Positions 49,774 to 59,180 of a stretch of DNA of 64,000 bases are shown here, in pieces (position 1 is the stretch's first letter; every line of letters starts with the position of its first letter). Made by a program: the position numbers and the translations under genes. The notes beneath the pieces were generated by a model. That model saw only the letters and a program-made list of their open reading frames with translations, had not been told where the DNA came from and ran no database searches. The DNA is from Crossiella sp. CA-258035 (lineage in GTDB: Bacteria > Actinomycetota > Actinomycetes > Mycobacteriales > Pseudonocardiaceae), in assembly GCF_030064675.1 (NCBI RefSeq), contig NZ_CP116413.1:1645001-1709000 (forward strand). The letters run 5' to 3'.

Positions 49774-50942
49774 GGCAGGCTGGCTCCGATGAGGGTGCCG
49801 CCGCCGAGCGGACTGCGCACCCGGAACTCGCCGTCCATGGCCGCCACCCGCTGGGCGAGGCCGGAAAGTCCGCCGCCGTCCGGATCGGCGCCGCCGACCC
49901 CGTCGTCGGCGACCTCCACCAGCAGCGTGCCGGTGGTGGCGAGGTGGGTGAGCCGTACGTCGAGCGTGGCGGCGTTGGCGTGTTTGGTGGCGTTGGTGAC
50001 CGCCTCGCACACGATGAAGTACGCGGCGGCCTCCACCCGCGCGGGCGGGCGCTCCGGCGGGAGCTGGCAGGAAACGGTGGTGCGCAAGGGAGAACCCTCG
50101 ACCACCCGGGCGATCGCCTCGGGCAGGCCCAGGTTGTCCAGCGCGGTGGGGTAGACCCGCCAGGCCACCTCGCGCAGGTCGTTGAGGATCTCCTGGCACT
50201 CCTGGTGTGCCTGGGCCAGCAGGGTTTCCGCGCGGGCAGCGTCGCCGCCGCGGCGGGCCCTGCCGATCAGCAGGCCGAGCGCGACCAGGCGCTGCTGCAC
50301 GCCGTCGTGCAGGTCGCGTTCGATCCGGCGGCGCTCGGCGTCCACTGCCTCGACGATCCCGGCGCGGGTCTCGGTCAGGGACTGGATGCGCTGCCGCAGC
50401 TCCTCGGGGCTCAGGCCGAGGAACTCGCGGACCAGTCGTCGCTCCACAATGGACAGTGCGTACAACCCCTGCAGCGCAAGGTAGAGCAGTACCAGGCCGG
50501 GCAGGCTCAGCGCGAGCAGGGACTCGGTGGTGACGCGCCCGGCGGGGTTGCCGGTGAAGATGCTGCCGCCGGTGATCCAGGCGCCCACGCTGGCCACCGC
50601 GGTCAGCACGCCGTAGACCAGCAGCAGCAGGATGACCCCCACCGCCAAGCCGACCGGCACCCGGACCAGCAGGTACATCCACGGGCGGCGCTGCCGGTCG
50701 TCCTCGACCTCGCCGCCGCCGAAGAACCTGGCCACCCGGCGGCCCTCCAGCCGGGACAGCCTGCGCGCGCCCTTCTCCAGGCGCTCGGTCAGCCGCTGCC
50801 GGACCCTCGGCCACAGCAGCAGCGACAGGTGCAGCAGTCCGGCCAGGACCAGGTAGCCGAGCTCGGCCAGCGCGGACAGCGCGCCGAGGGCCAGTCCCGC
50901 CCCGATGCGCGCGGCGGCGGTGACGAAGGGCAGCAGACGCAC
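49764..50942 (-). CDS. Sensor histidine kinase, NarX-like
   Basis: A 392-residue kinase has membrane segments at about 10-42, 92-118 and 138-162, a HisKA_3 dimerisation helix with phospho-His in ERDLHDGVQQRLVAL (about 210-224) and an HATPase domain with CEAVTNATKHANA and DDGVGGADPDGGGLSGLAQRV. It should phosphorylate the response regulator encoded next to it. The signal is unknown. Confidence 0.93.
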   Translation of the reverse strand: MRLLPFVTAAARIGAGLALGALSALAELGYLVLAGLLHLSLLLWPRVRQRLTERLEKGARRLSRLEGRRVARFFGGGEVEDDRQRRPWMYLLVRVPVGLAVGVILLLLVYGVLTAVASVGAWITGGSIFTGNPAGRVTTESLLALSLPGLVLLYLALQGLYALSIVERRLVREFLGLSPEELRQRIQSLTETRAGIVEAVDAERRRIERDLHDGVQQRLVALGLLIGRARRGGDAARAETLLAQAHQECQEILNDLREVAWRVYPTALDNLGLPEAIARVVEGSPLRTTVSCQLPPERPPARVEAAAYFIVCEAVTNATKHANAATLDVRLTHLATTGTLLVEVADDGVGGADPDGGGLSGLAQRVAAMDGEFRVRSPLGGGTLIGASLPCA

Positions 50943-51093
50943 AGCGTGAGGCTAGTGGCCAGGGCCGTTCGGGGGACTGCGGAAAACCACAAGAGTGACC
51001 GGCGGCGACCTCTTTGGACGATTGACCAGCTCAGGCGGCCGAACCTAGCGTCGGTGCCGACGGGGTATGGCCGGGCTCACAGCGAGGTGGCAC

Positions 51094-51984
51094 ATGTCGA
51101 TGGGCGTCGTGGGTCGGCTGGGCATCATCGGCACGGTGGCGGCCGCCGCGGCCGCGCTGTTCGCCTCCGGGGCGGAGGCCGCGGTCCGGCAGGTGCGGCA
51201 CTACGTGGCGCTGGGTGACTCGTTCACCTCGGGGCCGCTGATCCCGCTGCCGAGGCTGAACCCGTTGGGCTGTGCTCGGTCCACCGAGAACTACCCGAGC
51301 CTGCTGAACCGGCGGATCCGCCCTGCCCGGTTCACCGACATCAGCTGCGGGGCCGCGGACAGCACCAACATGACCGAGCCGCAGTCGGTGCCGCTGGGCC
51401 GCAACCCCGCCCAGTTCTCCGCGCTGACCAAGGACACCGACCTGGTCACGGTCAGCATCGGCGGCAACGACTTCAGCGTCTTCGGCGACACCATCAGCAC
51501 CTGCGCGCGGCTGCGGCCCAGCGATCCGGGCGGCGCGCCCTGCGCGAAGCACTTCGGCGACGAGCTGAGCAAGCGGATCGGCCAGACCGAGGTCCGGGTG
51601 CTGACCGTGCTGCGCGGCATCCGGGAACGCTCGCCCAAGGCCAGGGTGCTGGTGGTCGGCTACCCGAGGATCGCCCCGGCCAGCGGCACCTGCCCCTCGG
51701 TGCTGCCCTTCGCCACCGGCGACTACCCGTTCCTGGACAGCGTGGAACAGCAGCTCAACGCGGCGCTGCGGCGCGCGGCCGGGGTGAACGGGGACACCTT
51801 CGTGGACACCTACGCGCCCTCGCTCAACCACGACGCGTGCAAGCCGCGCGGGGTGGCCTGGGTGAACGGGCAGCACACCGACCTGCTGGCCGCGGCGGCG
51901 TACCACCCGTTCCGGACCGGGATGGTGGGCGTGGCCGACGCGGTGCAGCGGGCGCTGGCCACCGCGAAGGCCCGCAGGGGCTGA
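51094..51984 (+). CDS. Secreted SGNH-family esterase/lipase
   Basis: A 296-residue protein has a signal peptide (about 1-29, ending GAEAA), catalytic Ser43 in GDSFTSG, Gly and Asn in SIGGNDF at about 121-127 and His271 in AAYHPF, the four blocks of SGNH hydrolases as in Streptomyces secreted lipases. Cys pairs suggest disulfides. ATG 51094 follows GAGGTGG. It is divergent from the kinase gene. Confidence 0.88.
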   Translation: MSMGVVGRLGIIGTVAAAAAALFASGAEAAVRQVRHYVALGDSFTSGPLIPLPRLNPLGCARSTENYPSLLNRRIRPARFTDISCGAADSTNMTEPQSVPLGRNPAQFSALTKDTDLVTVSIGGNDFSVFGDTISTCARLRPSDPGGAPCAKHFGDELSKRIGQTEVRVLTVLRGIRERSPKARVLVVGYPRIAPASGTCPSVLPFATGDYPFLDSVEQQLNAALRRAAGVNGDTFVDTYAPSLNHDACKPRGVAWVNGQHTDLLAAAAYHPFRTGMVGVADAVQRALATAKARRG

Positions 51985-51991
51985 GGCGCGC

Positions 51992-53065
51992 TCAGCCCTT
52001 CGCCGCGGCGAAGGCCAGGCCCATCCGCAGGGCGGCGGCCGCCTCCAGCGCGGCGTCCCGGCCGGTGTGGCCGATGCCGAGCACGTTGGCGAAGCCGTGG
52101 ATCAGGCCGTGGTGGCGGCGCAGGAACACCGGCACCCCGGCCTTGCTCAGCTTGTCCGCGTACTCCTCGCCCTCGTCCCGCAGCGGGTCGAAGCCCGCGG
52201 TGACCAGGTAGGCCGGCGGCAGGCCGGAGAGGTCCTCGGCCAGCAGCGGCGAGGCGCGCGGGTCCAGCTGGTCCTCGGCCGAGCGCAGGTACTGGTCCTG
52301 GTACCAGTCCATCTTCTCCGAGGTGAGCACAAAACCGGTGCCGAACAGGCGGCGGGACTCCCGGCGCACGGAGAAGTCGACCGCGGGGTAGATCAGCAGC
52401 TGGAAGGCCGGCACCGGGTCGCCCGCGGCCTTGGCCTGCTGGGCGGTGACCGCGGCCAGGTTGCCGCCCGCGCTGTCCCCGCCGACCGCGATCTGGTCCG
52501 GGTGCAGGCCGAGGCTGTCCGCGTTGGCCACCGCGTACCGGTAGACCGCGAGCGCGTCCTCGGTGGCGGCCGGGAACTTGTGCTCGGGGGCCAGCCGGTA
52601 GTCCGCGGACAGCACCGCCACCCCGGCGTGCACGGCCAGGTAGCGGCACAGGTTGTCGTGGGTCTCCAGGTCGCCGACCACCCAGCCGCCGCCGTGGTAG
52701 AAGACCAGCGCGCCGGCCTGGCTGGGCAGCCCGGCAGGCAGGTAGACCCTGGTCCGGATCGGGCCGCCGGGGCCGGGCACGCTCAGCTCGCGCACCTGCG
52801 CCACCTCCAGCGCCGCGCCGCCGATCACCGCCGCGGTCCGGCGCAGCCCGCGCCTGGCCTCGATCACCGAACCGGCGCTGAGCGGGTTCTCCTTGGCCAG
52901 GCTCATCAGCTTCAGCATGGACTGCACCTCGGGGTGCAGATGCTGGCCGTCGATCACGGTGGGGCGGCCGCCGATGGCGCGCTGCGCGGGGGCGGGCAGG
53001 GCGCCGACCGCGGCGGCCACGCCGCGTTCGACCAGTTCGCGCAGGGCCGGGCGAGGAGAGGTCAT
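51992..53065 (-). CDS. HSL-family alpha/beta hydrolase (esterase)
   Basis: A 357-residue hydrolase has the oxyanion motif HGGGW at 124-128 and the nucleophile elbow GDSAGG around Ser198, with Asp near 295 (FDPLRDE) and His near 325 (LIHGF), the hormone-sensitive-lipase layout. It hydrolyses short-chain or terpenoid esters in known relatives. The ATG at 53065 is chosen; a GTG 18 bases upstream is possible. Confidence 0.9.
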   Translation of the reverse strand: MTSPRPALRELVERGVAAAVGALPAPAQRAIGGRPTVIDGQHLHPEVQSMLKLMSLAKENPLSAGSVIEARRGLRRTAAVIGGAALEVAQVRELSVPGPGGPIRTRVYLPAGLPSQAGALVFYHGGGWVVGDLETHDNLCRYLAVHAGVAVLSADYRLAPEHKFPAATEDALAVYRYAVANADSLGLHPDQIAVGGDSAGGNLAAVTAQQAKAAGDPVPAFQLLIYPAVDFSVRRESRRLFGTGFVLTSEKMDWYQDQYLRSAEDQLDPRASPLLAEDLSGLPPAYLVTAGFDPLRDEGEEYADKLSKAGVPVFLRRHHGLIHGFANVLGIGHTGRDAALEAAAALRMGLAFAAAKG

Positions 53066-53131
53066 GACCCCGATGCTACCCACGAGTAGGGGGTGTTGGG
53101 CAGGGCCGCGGCGGGTGGCCGGGGGCGTGGC

Positions 53132-53779
53132 CTAGGGCGCGGCCAGCCCGGCGCGGTAGGCGTAGCGGGTGGCGTCGGCGCGGTTGCGCGCGCCGATCTT
53201 GGCGAAGGCGTTGTTGATGTGCGTCTTCACCGTGGCCTCGCTGATGAACAGCGCGCTGGCGATCTGCGGGTTGCTGCGGCCCTGCGCGATCAGCGTGAGC
53301 ACCTCGGCCTCCCGCGCGGTCAGCCCGTCCGGCGGGCGGTGCGGTTTGGCCGGCTCCTGGCGGGTGAGCGCGGCGACCAGGCGCTGGGAGACCTCGGGCG
53401 CGAAGGTGGACTGGCCGGTGGCGGCGGCGCGCAGGGCGGCGGCGATCTCGGCGCGGCCCGCTTCCTTGGTCAGGTAGCCGCGGGCGCCGGCGCGCAGCGC
53501 GTCGGCGATGGAGTCGTCGTCGGCGTAGGTGGTCAGCACCAGGACCGCGACCGCGGGGAAGCGCTCGGTGATCTGGCGGGTGGCCTCGATCCCGTCCAGC
53601 ACCGGCATCCGCAGGTCCATCAGCACGATGTCCGCCCCGCGTTCGGCCAGCAGCGCCAGCGCCTGCTCGCCGTCCCCGGCATCGCCCACCACCTCGACGT
53701 CCTCGACCAGGCCGAGCAGGGCGACCAGGCCCTCGCGCATGATCTGCTGGTCGTCGGCCACCAGCACCCTGATGGTCAT
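53132..53779 (-). CDS. NarL/LuxR-type response regulator (second system)
   Basis: A 215-residue protein has a receiver domain (ADD at 8-10, Asp54 in VLMDLRMP, Lys near 104 in YLTKEA) and a LuxR-type DNA-binding domain (LTAREAEVLTLIAQGRSNPQ, EATVKTHINNAF). Its start overlaps the sensor kinase end by four bases. Confidence 0.94.
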   Translation of the reverse strand: MTIRVLVADDQQIMREGLVALLGLVEDVEVVGDAGDGEQALALLAERGADIVLMDLRMPVLDGIEATRQITERFPAVAVLVLTTYADDDSIADALRAGARGYLTKEAGRAEIAAALRAAATGQSTFAPEVSQRLVAALTRQEPAKPHRPPDGLTAREAEVLTLIAQGRSNPQIASALFISEATVKTHINNAFAKIGARNRADATRYAYRAGLAAP

Positions 53780-54846
53780 TCCGGCACCTCCGCGCGCACC
53801 AGCCAGCCGTCCCCCTCCGGGCCCGCGGTGAGTGTGCCACCCAGCAGGGCCAGCCGCTCCCGCATCCCGGTCAGCCCGAACCCGCCGGGCAGCTCCGTTC
53901 GCGGCGTGCCGGCCGCGTTGCGCACGGACAGCCGGACCGCATCGTCCACATAGGACAGATCGACCTCGACCGGCGCGCCGCCCGCGTGTTTGGCCGCGTT
54001 GGTCAGGGCCTCGCGGGCGGTGCGCTGCAAGGAGATCTCCGCGCCGGGCGAGAGCGGCCGGGTGCGCTCGCTGATGGTCAGCCGGACCGGGGTCTGGTGG
54101 TCCCGCCGGTGCGCCTCGACCAGCTCGGTCAGCGCCGAGGGCAGCGGGCGGACCTCCTCGCGCAGCGCGGAGACCGCGGCCTTGGCCTCGACCAGCCCCT
54201 CCACCGCCAGCCGCCGGGACCGGCGCACCCTGGCCAGCGCCGCCGCCGGGTCGCGGCCGTCGGCCAGCAGCGCCTCGGCCACCTCCAGCTGCACGGCCAG
54301 CGCGCCGAGGGAGTGCGCGAGCACGTCGTGCAGCTCGCGGGCGATCCGGGTGCGCTCGGTCTCGGCCAGCAGCCGGGCCGCCTGCGCGGTCTGCTGCCGG
54401 TGCTGCCGCTGCACCAGGCCGAGCAGGGTGAGCAGGGCGAAGATGGCCATGCTGCTCAGCACGGCCACCGTGCCGCGCCCCCACAGCAGCCCGCCGGTGA
54501 GCACCAGCACCACGTCCGCCCCGGCCAGCGCCAGCCCGGCGGGCACGCTGGCGGCGACGTGCGAGATGAACACCATCGCCGAGACCGCGGACATGGTGGT
54601 GGCCGAGGCCTCCGGCAGGCCGACCACGCAGGCGCTCAGCAGCGAGCAGGCCGCCAGCGCGCCCAGCGCCCACCGCGGCGAACGCTTGGTCAGTGCCAGG
54701 AACACCAGCCAGCACAGGAAGGAGGGCCCCAGCAGCAGCCAGGCCCACCAGGGCGTGTCCGGCGCGCTGAGCAGCGCGTACACCAGCAGCGCGGTGACCA
54801 GTACGTGCATGGTCCTGCGCTCGTGCAGGGTCGGCGGCGCGGTCAT
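53776..54846 (-). CDS. Sensor histidine kinase (second system)
   Basis: A 356-residue kinase with six or so membrane segments in the first 140 residues, a HisKA_3 helix with phospho-His in IARELHDVLAHSLGAL (about 173-188) and an HATPase domain (ALTNAAKHAGGAPVEV, GGFGLTGMRERL). The ATG at 54846 is the natural start; an upstream in-frame extension reads into the next gene. It pairs with the response regulator downstream. Confidence 0.94.
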   Translation of the reverse strand: MTAPPTLHERRTMHVLVTALLVYALLSAPDTPWWAWLLLGPSFLCWLVFLALTKRSPRWALGALAACSLLSACVVGLPEASATTMSAVSAMVFISHVAASVPAGLALAGADVVLVLTGGLLWGRGTVAVLSSMAIFALLTLLGLVQRQHRQQTAQAARLLAETERTRIARELHDVLAHSLGALAVQLEVAEALLADGRDPAAALARVRRSRRLAVEGLVEAKAAVSALREEVRPLPSALTELVEAHRRDHQTPVRLTISERTRPLSPGAEISLQRTAREALTNAAKHAGGAPVEVDLSYVDDAVRLSVRNAAGTPRTELPGGFGLTGMRERLALLGGTLTAGPEGDGWLVRAEVPE

Positions 54847-54872
54847 GGGGGCAGTCTGCGCGAGCCGGGCGG

Positions 54873-55358
54873 TCAGCGCCGCACCGGCTGGCCCACCCTG
54901 GCGGCCAGCACCAGCGACTGGGTGAGCAGGCTGGCCCCCAGCGTCAGCATGATCGCGCCGCCGCCGCTGGTCAGGGTCGCGCCGAAGCCGTGGCCGAGGA
55001 AGCCGAGCAGCACCCGCAGCCCGATGAACCCGGCCCACACGCCGAACGCCGGACCGCGCATCCTGGTGAAGATCCGGCCCTCCCGCAGCTGGACCTCGCT
55101 GGCCTTGCCCAGGCCCACCCCCGCGCCGAGGGCCAGCAGCAGGCCCAGCACCAGGAAGACCAGGTCGACCGGGGGAATGTGGTAGTCGGGGCCCAGCTTG
55201 TTCCTCAGCTGGAGCAGCCCGATGCCGGTGAGGATCGCCGGGCCGATCCACACGTCCTCGCCGTGCTTGGTCAGCTCGTGCCAGTTCATCCGGCGGGCGA
55301 TCACGAAGGCCACGATGGCGATGGCCAGGGCCCCGTTGGCCAGGGTGCTCAGTGTCAT
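54873..55358 (-). CDS. Small integral membrane protein
   Basis: A 161-residue protein has about four hydrophobic segments and a short HELTKHGEDVWIGP loop. A DUF1453/CcdC-like four-helix membrane protein is the closest match I can suggest. It lies 26 bases before the kinase and may be co-transcribed with the two-component pair. Confidence 0.7.
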   Translation of the reverse strand: MTLSTLANGALAIAIVAFVIARRMNWHELTKHGEDVWIGPAILTGIGLLQLRNKLGPDYHIPPVDLVFLVLGLLLALGAGVGLGKASEVQLREGRIFTRMRGPAFGVWAGFIGLRVLLGFLGHGFGATLTSGGGAIMLTLGASLLTQSLVLAARVGQPVRR

Positions 55359-55376
55359 GGCACCAAGCTAGGAAGA

Positions 55377-56057
55377 TCAGGGGGTGGAGTTCGTGGGCTC
55401 AGGGGTGGACTCGGGGGTGGAGATCGAGCCGGGCGGCGGCCACTCCTGCTCGGGCACGCCGGGGAACAGCCGCCGCAGGTAGTAGTCGGCGGCGGCCATC
55501 GCCTCCGCGGGGGTGCTGTTGTCCAGCAGGATGTCCGAGCCGAGCGAGTCGGTGATGCACCACAGCATCATCGACTCCTTGTCCGGGTCGATGCCGGGCG
55601 CGGTGACCCCCTGCTCCTGGGCCGCGCGGATCATGTCGGCGAAGAAGTTGAACAGCTTCGGCTGGCCCTGCAGGTAGATCCGGCGCAGCGAGGGCTCGTT
55701 CAGCGCGCGGATGAAGTAGGCGATGCCGACCAGGCGGCCGGTGCGGGTGTGCTCGTCGATGGGCAGCGTCTCCACCATGCAGGCGCGCAGCACCGCCCAC
55801 GGCGGCGGGTCGCCTGCCAGCTCGCGGGCCAGCCGGGCGCGCACCCGGTTGCCGGTCTGCACGCTGCTGAACTCCAGCGCGAACTCCAGCATGTGGTCCT
55901 TGGTCTTGAAGTAGTGCTGCACCGAGCCCATCGAGACCCCGGCCTCGGCCGCCACGTCGCGCAGGCTCACCGCCTCCATGCCGTGCTTGGCGACGATCCG
56001 CCACAGCGCCTCGGCGATGTGCCGCCGACGTTCCTCGTGGTCAACCTGCTTGGGCAC
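55377..56057 (-). CDS. TetR-family regulator
   Basis: A 226-residue protein with an N-terminal helix-turn-helix (about 10-50: VSLRDVAAEAGVSMGSVQHYFKTKD-type, the TetR recognition segment) and a C-terminal ligand domain. The GTG at 56057 gives a family-like start; a further upstream frame crosses an operator palindrome. Two palindromes sit in the 120-base gap to the divergent GT39-like gene, which it probably regulates. Confidence 0.9.
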   Translation of the reverse strand: MPKQVDHEERRRHIAEALWRIVAKHGMEAVSLRDVAAEAGVSMGSVQHYFKTKDHMLEFALEFSSVQTGNRVRARLARELAGDPPPWAVLRACMVETLPIDEHTRTGRLVGIAYFIRALNEPSLRRIYLQGQPKLFNFFADMIRAAQEQGVTAPGIDPDKESMMLWCITDSLGSDILLDNSTPAEAMAAADYYLRRLFPGVPEQEWPPPGSISTPESTPEPTNSTP

Positions 56058-56075
56058 CGACAGCCACGCTTTCTT

Positions 56076-56134
56076 AATGCGGACGCATTGCAAAGGTCTC
56101 CGCGTCCCGGTTACCATGCACCCGCATTGTAACC
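56076..56134. promoter_or_regulatory. Two candidate TetR operators
   Basis: AATGCG-GA-CGCATT at 56076-56089 is a perfect palindrome. A larger one at 56109-56134 has outer arms GGTTAC / GTAACC and inner arms ATGC / GCAT, 26 bp in all. Both share the AATGCG half-site, and they lie between the divergent TetR gene and the first membrane transferase. Confidence 0.75.
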
Positions 56135-56176
56135 GGCCGGGAGCCGGGACATCAGGGGATCAACTGGGGAGTTGTG

Positions 56177-57691
56177 ATGCAAGTCCAGGTCAGCCAGCAA
56201 CAGAGTCCGGCGCGGAGCTTGCCGCCGTTCGCAGCAGGCCCGGTTGTGACGGTTGCCGGAGTGCTCGGCGTGCTGCTGTTCGTCTTCGCCGAGCGCTACG
56301 GCACCTTCGGCGACGAGTTGTACTTCATCGCCGCGGGCCAGCACCTCGACTGGGGCTATGCCGACCAGGGACCGCTGGCGCCGCTGCTGGCGCTGGTCAC
56401 CGAGTCGCTGTTCCCCGGTTCGCTGACCGCGCTGCGCTTCCCCTCGCTGCTGATGTCGATGGTCCTGGTGGCGGTGACCGCGCTGATCGCCCGCGAGCTG
56501 GGCGGCGCGCGGCGGGCGCAGACGCTGGCCGCGCTGGTCACCGTGGCCTCGCCGTTCACCCTGGGCAACGGGCACCTGCTCACCACCAACACGCCGGACA
56601 TCCTGATGTGGGCGCTGGCCTGCTGGCTGCTGATCCGCTGGGTGCGCACCCGCCGCGACGCGGTGCTGCCCTGGCTGGGCGTGGTCACCGCGGTGGCCTT
56701 GCAGTCCAAGTTCCTGATGGGCGGGTTCTGGGTGGCGCTCGCGGTCGCGGTGCTGGTGTTCGGCCCGAGGGAGCTGCTGTGGCGGCCGATGTTGTGGCTG
56801 GGCGCGGGAATCGCGGTGCTGGCCACCCTGCCGAGCCTGTTGTGGCAGGCCGAACACGGCTGGCCGCAGCTGGGCATGACCGGGGTGATCGCGGCCGAGG
56901 GCGAGTTCATGCACGGCGGCCTGCTCGGGTTCGTGCCGATGATGCTGATGCTGGCCGGGCTGCTCAGCGGGCTGGTGGTGCTGCTGTTCGGGCTGTGGCG
57001 GCTGCTGCGCGGGGATGAGCTGCGGCCGTACGCCTTCCTGGGCTGGACCTTCCTCGGCGTGGTCGCGCTGTTCCTGGTCGCGGGCGGGCGGCCGTACTAC
57101 GTGGCCGGGATGTTCCCGGTGCTGTGGGCGGCGGGCGCGGTGGAGCTGTCCAGGGCGCGGGTGGCCGGGTGGTGGCGCTGGTCGGTGAGCCTGCCGGTGG
57201 CAGTGCTCTCCGCGGTGGCCATGTCCTTCTTCGGGTTGCCGCTGGAACCGGTGCACAGCCGGGCCGGCGCCGGATCGGTGGACTTCATCAGCACGCACAG
57301 CGTGGGCTGGCCCGAGCTGGCCGACCAGGTGGCCAAGGTCTACCACGCGCTGCCCGCCGAGCAGCGGGCCAGGACCGCGCTGCTGACCAGCTCCTACTGG
57401 CAGTCCGGCGCGCTGGACCGGTTCGGCCCGGCACGCGGTTTGCCCAAGGCGCACAGCGGTTCCCGGGGCTACTGGCACTTCGGCGCGCCGCCGGAGACCG
57501 CGGACACCGTGCTCTACGTGGGCCGCCCGCTGCCCGCGCTGACCGAGTCCTTCGGCACCGTCACGCAACTGTCCACTTTGGAGACTGAGCTGAAGGCGAA
57601 CCGGGCGGTGGACGGGATTCCGCTGCTGCTGGCGCAGGACCGCAAGGGCAGCTGGGCCGAGTTGTGGCCCCGGTTCCGGAAGCTGGCCTGA
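56177..57691 (+). CDS. GT39/ArnT-like membrane glycosyltransferase (copy 1)
   Basis: A 504-residue membrane protein with a dozen or so hydrophobic segments. Its first loop has YGTFGDELYFIAAGQHLDWGYADQ, containing the acidic pair (Asp-Glu) typical of polyprenol-sugar-dependent GT-C enzymes such as PMT and ArnT, and the GPLAPLLAL segment after it. The C-terminal 150 residues are soluble. It is predicted to glycosylate an envelope lipid, polymer or protein. The next gene is a paralogue. Confidence 0.85.
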   Translation: MQVQVSQQQSPARSLPPFAAGPVVTVAGVLGVLLFVFAERYGTFGDELYFIAAGQHLDWGYADQGPLAPLLALVTESLFPGSLTALRFPSLLMSMVLVAVTALIARELGGARRAQTLAALVTVASPFTLGNGHLLTTNTPDILMWALACWLLIRWVRTRRDAVLPWLGVVTAVALQSKFLMGGFWVALAVAVLVFGPRELLWRPMLWLGAGIAVLATLPSLLWQAEHGWPQLGMTGVIAAEGEFMHGGLLGFVPMMLMLAGLLSGLVVLLFGLWRLLRGDELRPYAFLGWTFLGVVALFLVAGGRPYYVAGMFPVLWAAGAVELSRARVAGWWRWSVSLPVAVLSAVAMSFFGLPLEPVHSRAGAGSVDFISTHSVGWPELADQVAKVYHALPAEQRARTALLTSSYWQSGALDRFGPARGLPKAHSGSRGYWHFGAPPETADTVLYVGRPLPALTESFGTVTQLSTLETELKANRAVDGIPLLLAQDRKGSWAELWPRFRKLA

Positions 57692-57694
57692 GCC

Positions 57695-59176
57695 ATGACC
57701 ACACGACCGGACTTCGCCCGCCTGCCGGTGCTGGCGGTGACCGCGGCCTACGCGGTGGTGCTGCTGGCCTTCAGCGGCCGCTACGACCTCTTCGGCGACG
57801 AGCTGTACTTCCTGGCCGCGGGCCAGCACCTCGACTGGGGCTATGCCGACCAGGGTCCGCTGGCGCCGTTGCTGGCGCTGGTGATGGACTCGCTGTTCCC
57901 CGGCTCGCTGACCGCGCTGCGGCTGCCCACCGCACTGCTGACGGTGGCCGGGACCGCGGTGGCCGCGCTGATCGCCCGCGAGCTGGGGGGCGGCGCGCGG
58001 GCCCAGGTGGTCACCGCGGTCGTCTTCGCCGGGGCGCCGGTGATGATCTCCGGCGGGCACCTGCTCGGCACGGGCGCGGCGGACACCCTGGCCTGGGAGC
58101 TGGCGGTGCTGGTGCTGCTGCGCTGGCTGCACACCCGTCGGGACGTGTTGCTGCTGTGGCTGGGTGTGGTCACCGCGTTCGCCTGGCAGGCCAAGTTCCT
58201 GATGGTCGGGTTCTGGGCGGTGCTGCTGGTGTGCGCGCTGGTGTTCGGGCCGAGGGAGCTGCTGCGCCGCCCGATGTTGTGGCTGGGCGCGGGAATCGCG
58301 GTGCTGGCCACCGTGCCCGCGCTGCTGTGGCAGGCCCGGCACGGCTGGCCGCAGCTGGGCATGACCGGGCAGATCGCGGCGGAGGCGGCCACCGGAACCG
58401 GTGGGGCGCTTGGTTTTGTGCCGATCATGCTCTTCGGCGCGGGCCTGCTCACCGGCGCGGTGCTGGTGGTCTACGGAACCTGGCGGCTGCTGCGCGGACC
58501 GCAGTGGCGGCCGTATGCCTTCCTGGGCTGGACCTTCCTGGGGCTGGTGCTGGTGTTCCTGGTGGTCGGCGGCCGCCCGTACTACGTGAACGGGCTGTTC
58601 CCGCTGCTGTGGGCGGTGGGCGCGATCGAGGTGGAACGCCGGGTGGCCGCGCGCTGGTGGCGCTGGGCGGCGGCCTGGCCGGTGGCGGTGGCCTCCGCGC
58701 TGGCCATGCTGTTCCTGGCGCTGCCGGTGCAGCCAGTGGAGCGGGCCGCCGCGCGCGACTCGGCCGACTTCACCAGCGTCTACAGCACCAGCTGGACCGA
58801 GTTGGCCGACCAGGTCGCCGCCGCCTACCACCGCTTGCCGCCGGAACAGCGCGCCCGCACCGCGGTGCTCACGGTGACCTACTGGCAGGCCGGCGCGCTG
58901 GACCGCTACGGCCCGGAGCGCGGACTGCCCAGGGCCTACAGCGGTTCCCGCGGCTACTGGTACTTCGGCGCGCCACCGGAGTCCGCGGACACCGTGCTCT
59001 TCGCCGGACCGGCCGTGCCCTACCTGACCGAGTCCTTCGCGCAGGTCCAGCAACTGTCCACTATGGACACTCGACTGAAGTCCAACCTGCTGGTGCAGGA
59101 CGTGCCACTGCAACTGGCCACCGGGCGCACCGGCTCCTGGGCCGAGCTCTGGCCACGTTTCCAGAAACTGGGGTGA
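57695..59176 (+). CDS. GT39/ArnT-like membrane glycosyltransferase (copy 2)
   Basis: A 493-residue paralogue of the preceding gene, three bases after its stop. The first loop FGDELYFLAAGQHLDWGYAD, the block GFWAVLLVCALVFGPRELLRR and the C-terminal AYSGSRGYWYFGAPPESADT are nearly the same as in copy 1, so the pair arose by tandem duplication. The two may have different acceptors, or act as a heterodimer. Confidence 0.85.
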   Translation: MTTRPDFARLPVLAVTAAYAVVLLAFSGRYDLFGDELYFLAAGQHLDWGYADQGPLAPLLALVMDSLFPGSLTALRLPTALLTVAGTAVAALIARELGGGARAQVVTAVVFAGAPVMISGGHLLGTGAADTLAWELAVLVLLRWLHTRRDVLLLWLGVVTAFAWQAKFLMVGFWAVLLVCALVFGPRELLRRPMLWLGAGIAVLATVPALLWQARHGWPQLGMTGQIAAEAATGTGGALGFVPIMLFGAGLLTGAVLVVYGTWRLLRGPQWRPYAFLGWTFLGLVLVFLVVGGRPYYVNGLFPLLWAVGAIEVERRVAARWWRWAAAWPVAVASALAMLFLALPVQPVERAAARDSADFTSVYSTSWTELADQVAAAYHRLPPEQRARTAVLTVTYWQAGALDRYGPERGLPRAYSGSRGYWYFGAPPESADTVLFAGPAVPYLTESFAQVQQLSTMDTRLKSNLLVQDVPLQLATGRTGSWAELWPRFQKLG

Positions 59177-59180
59177 CACC

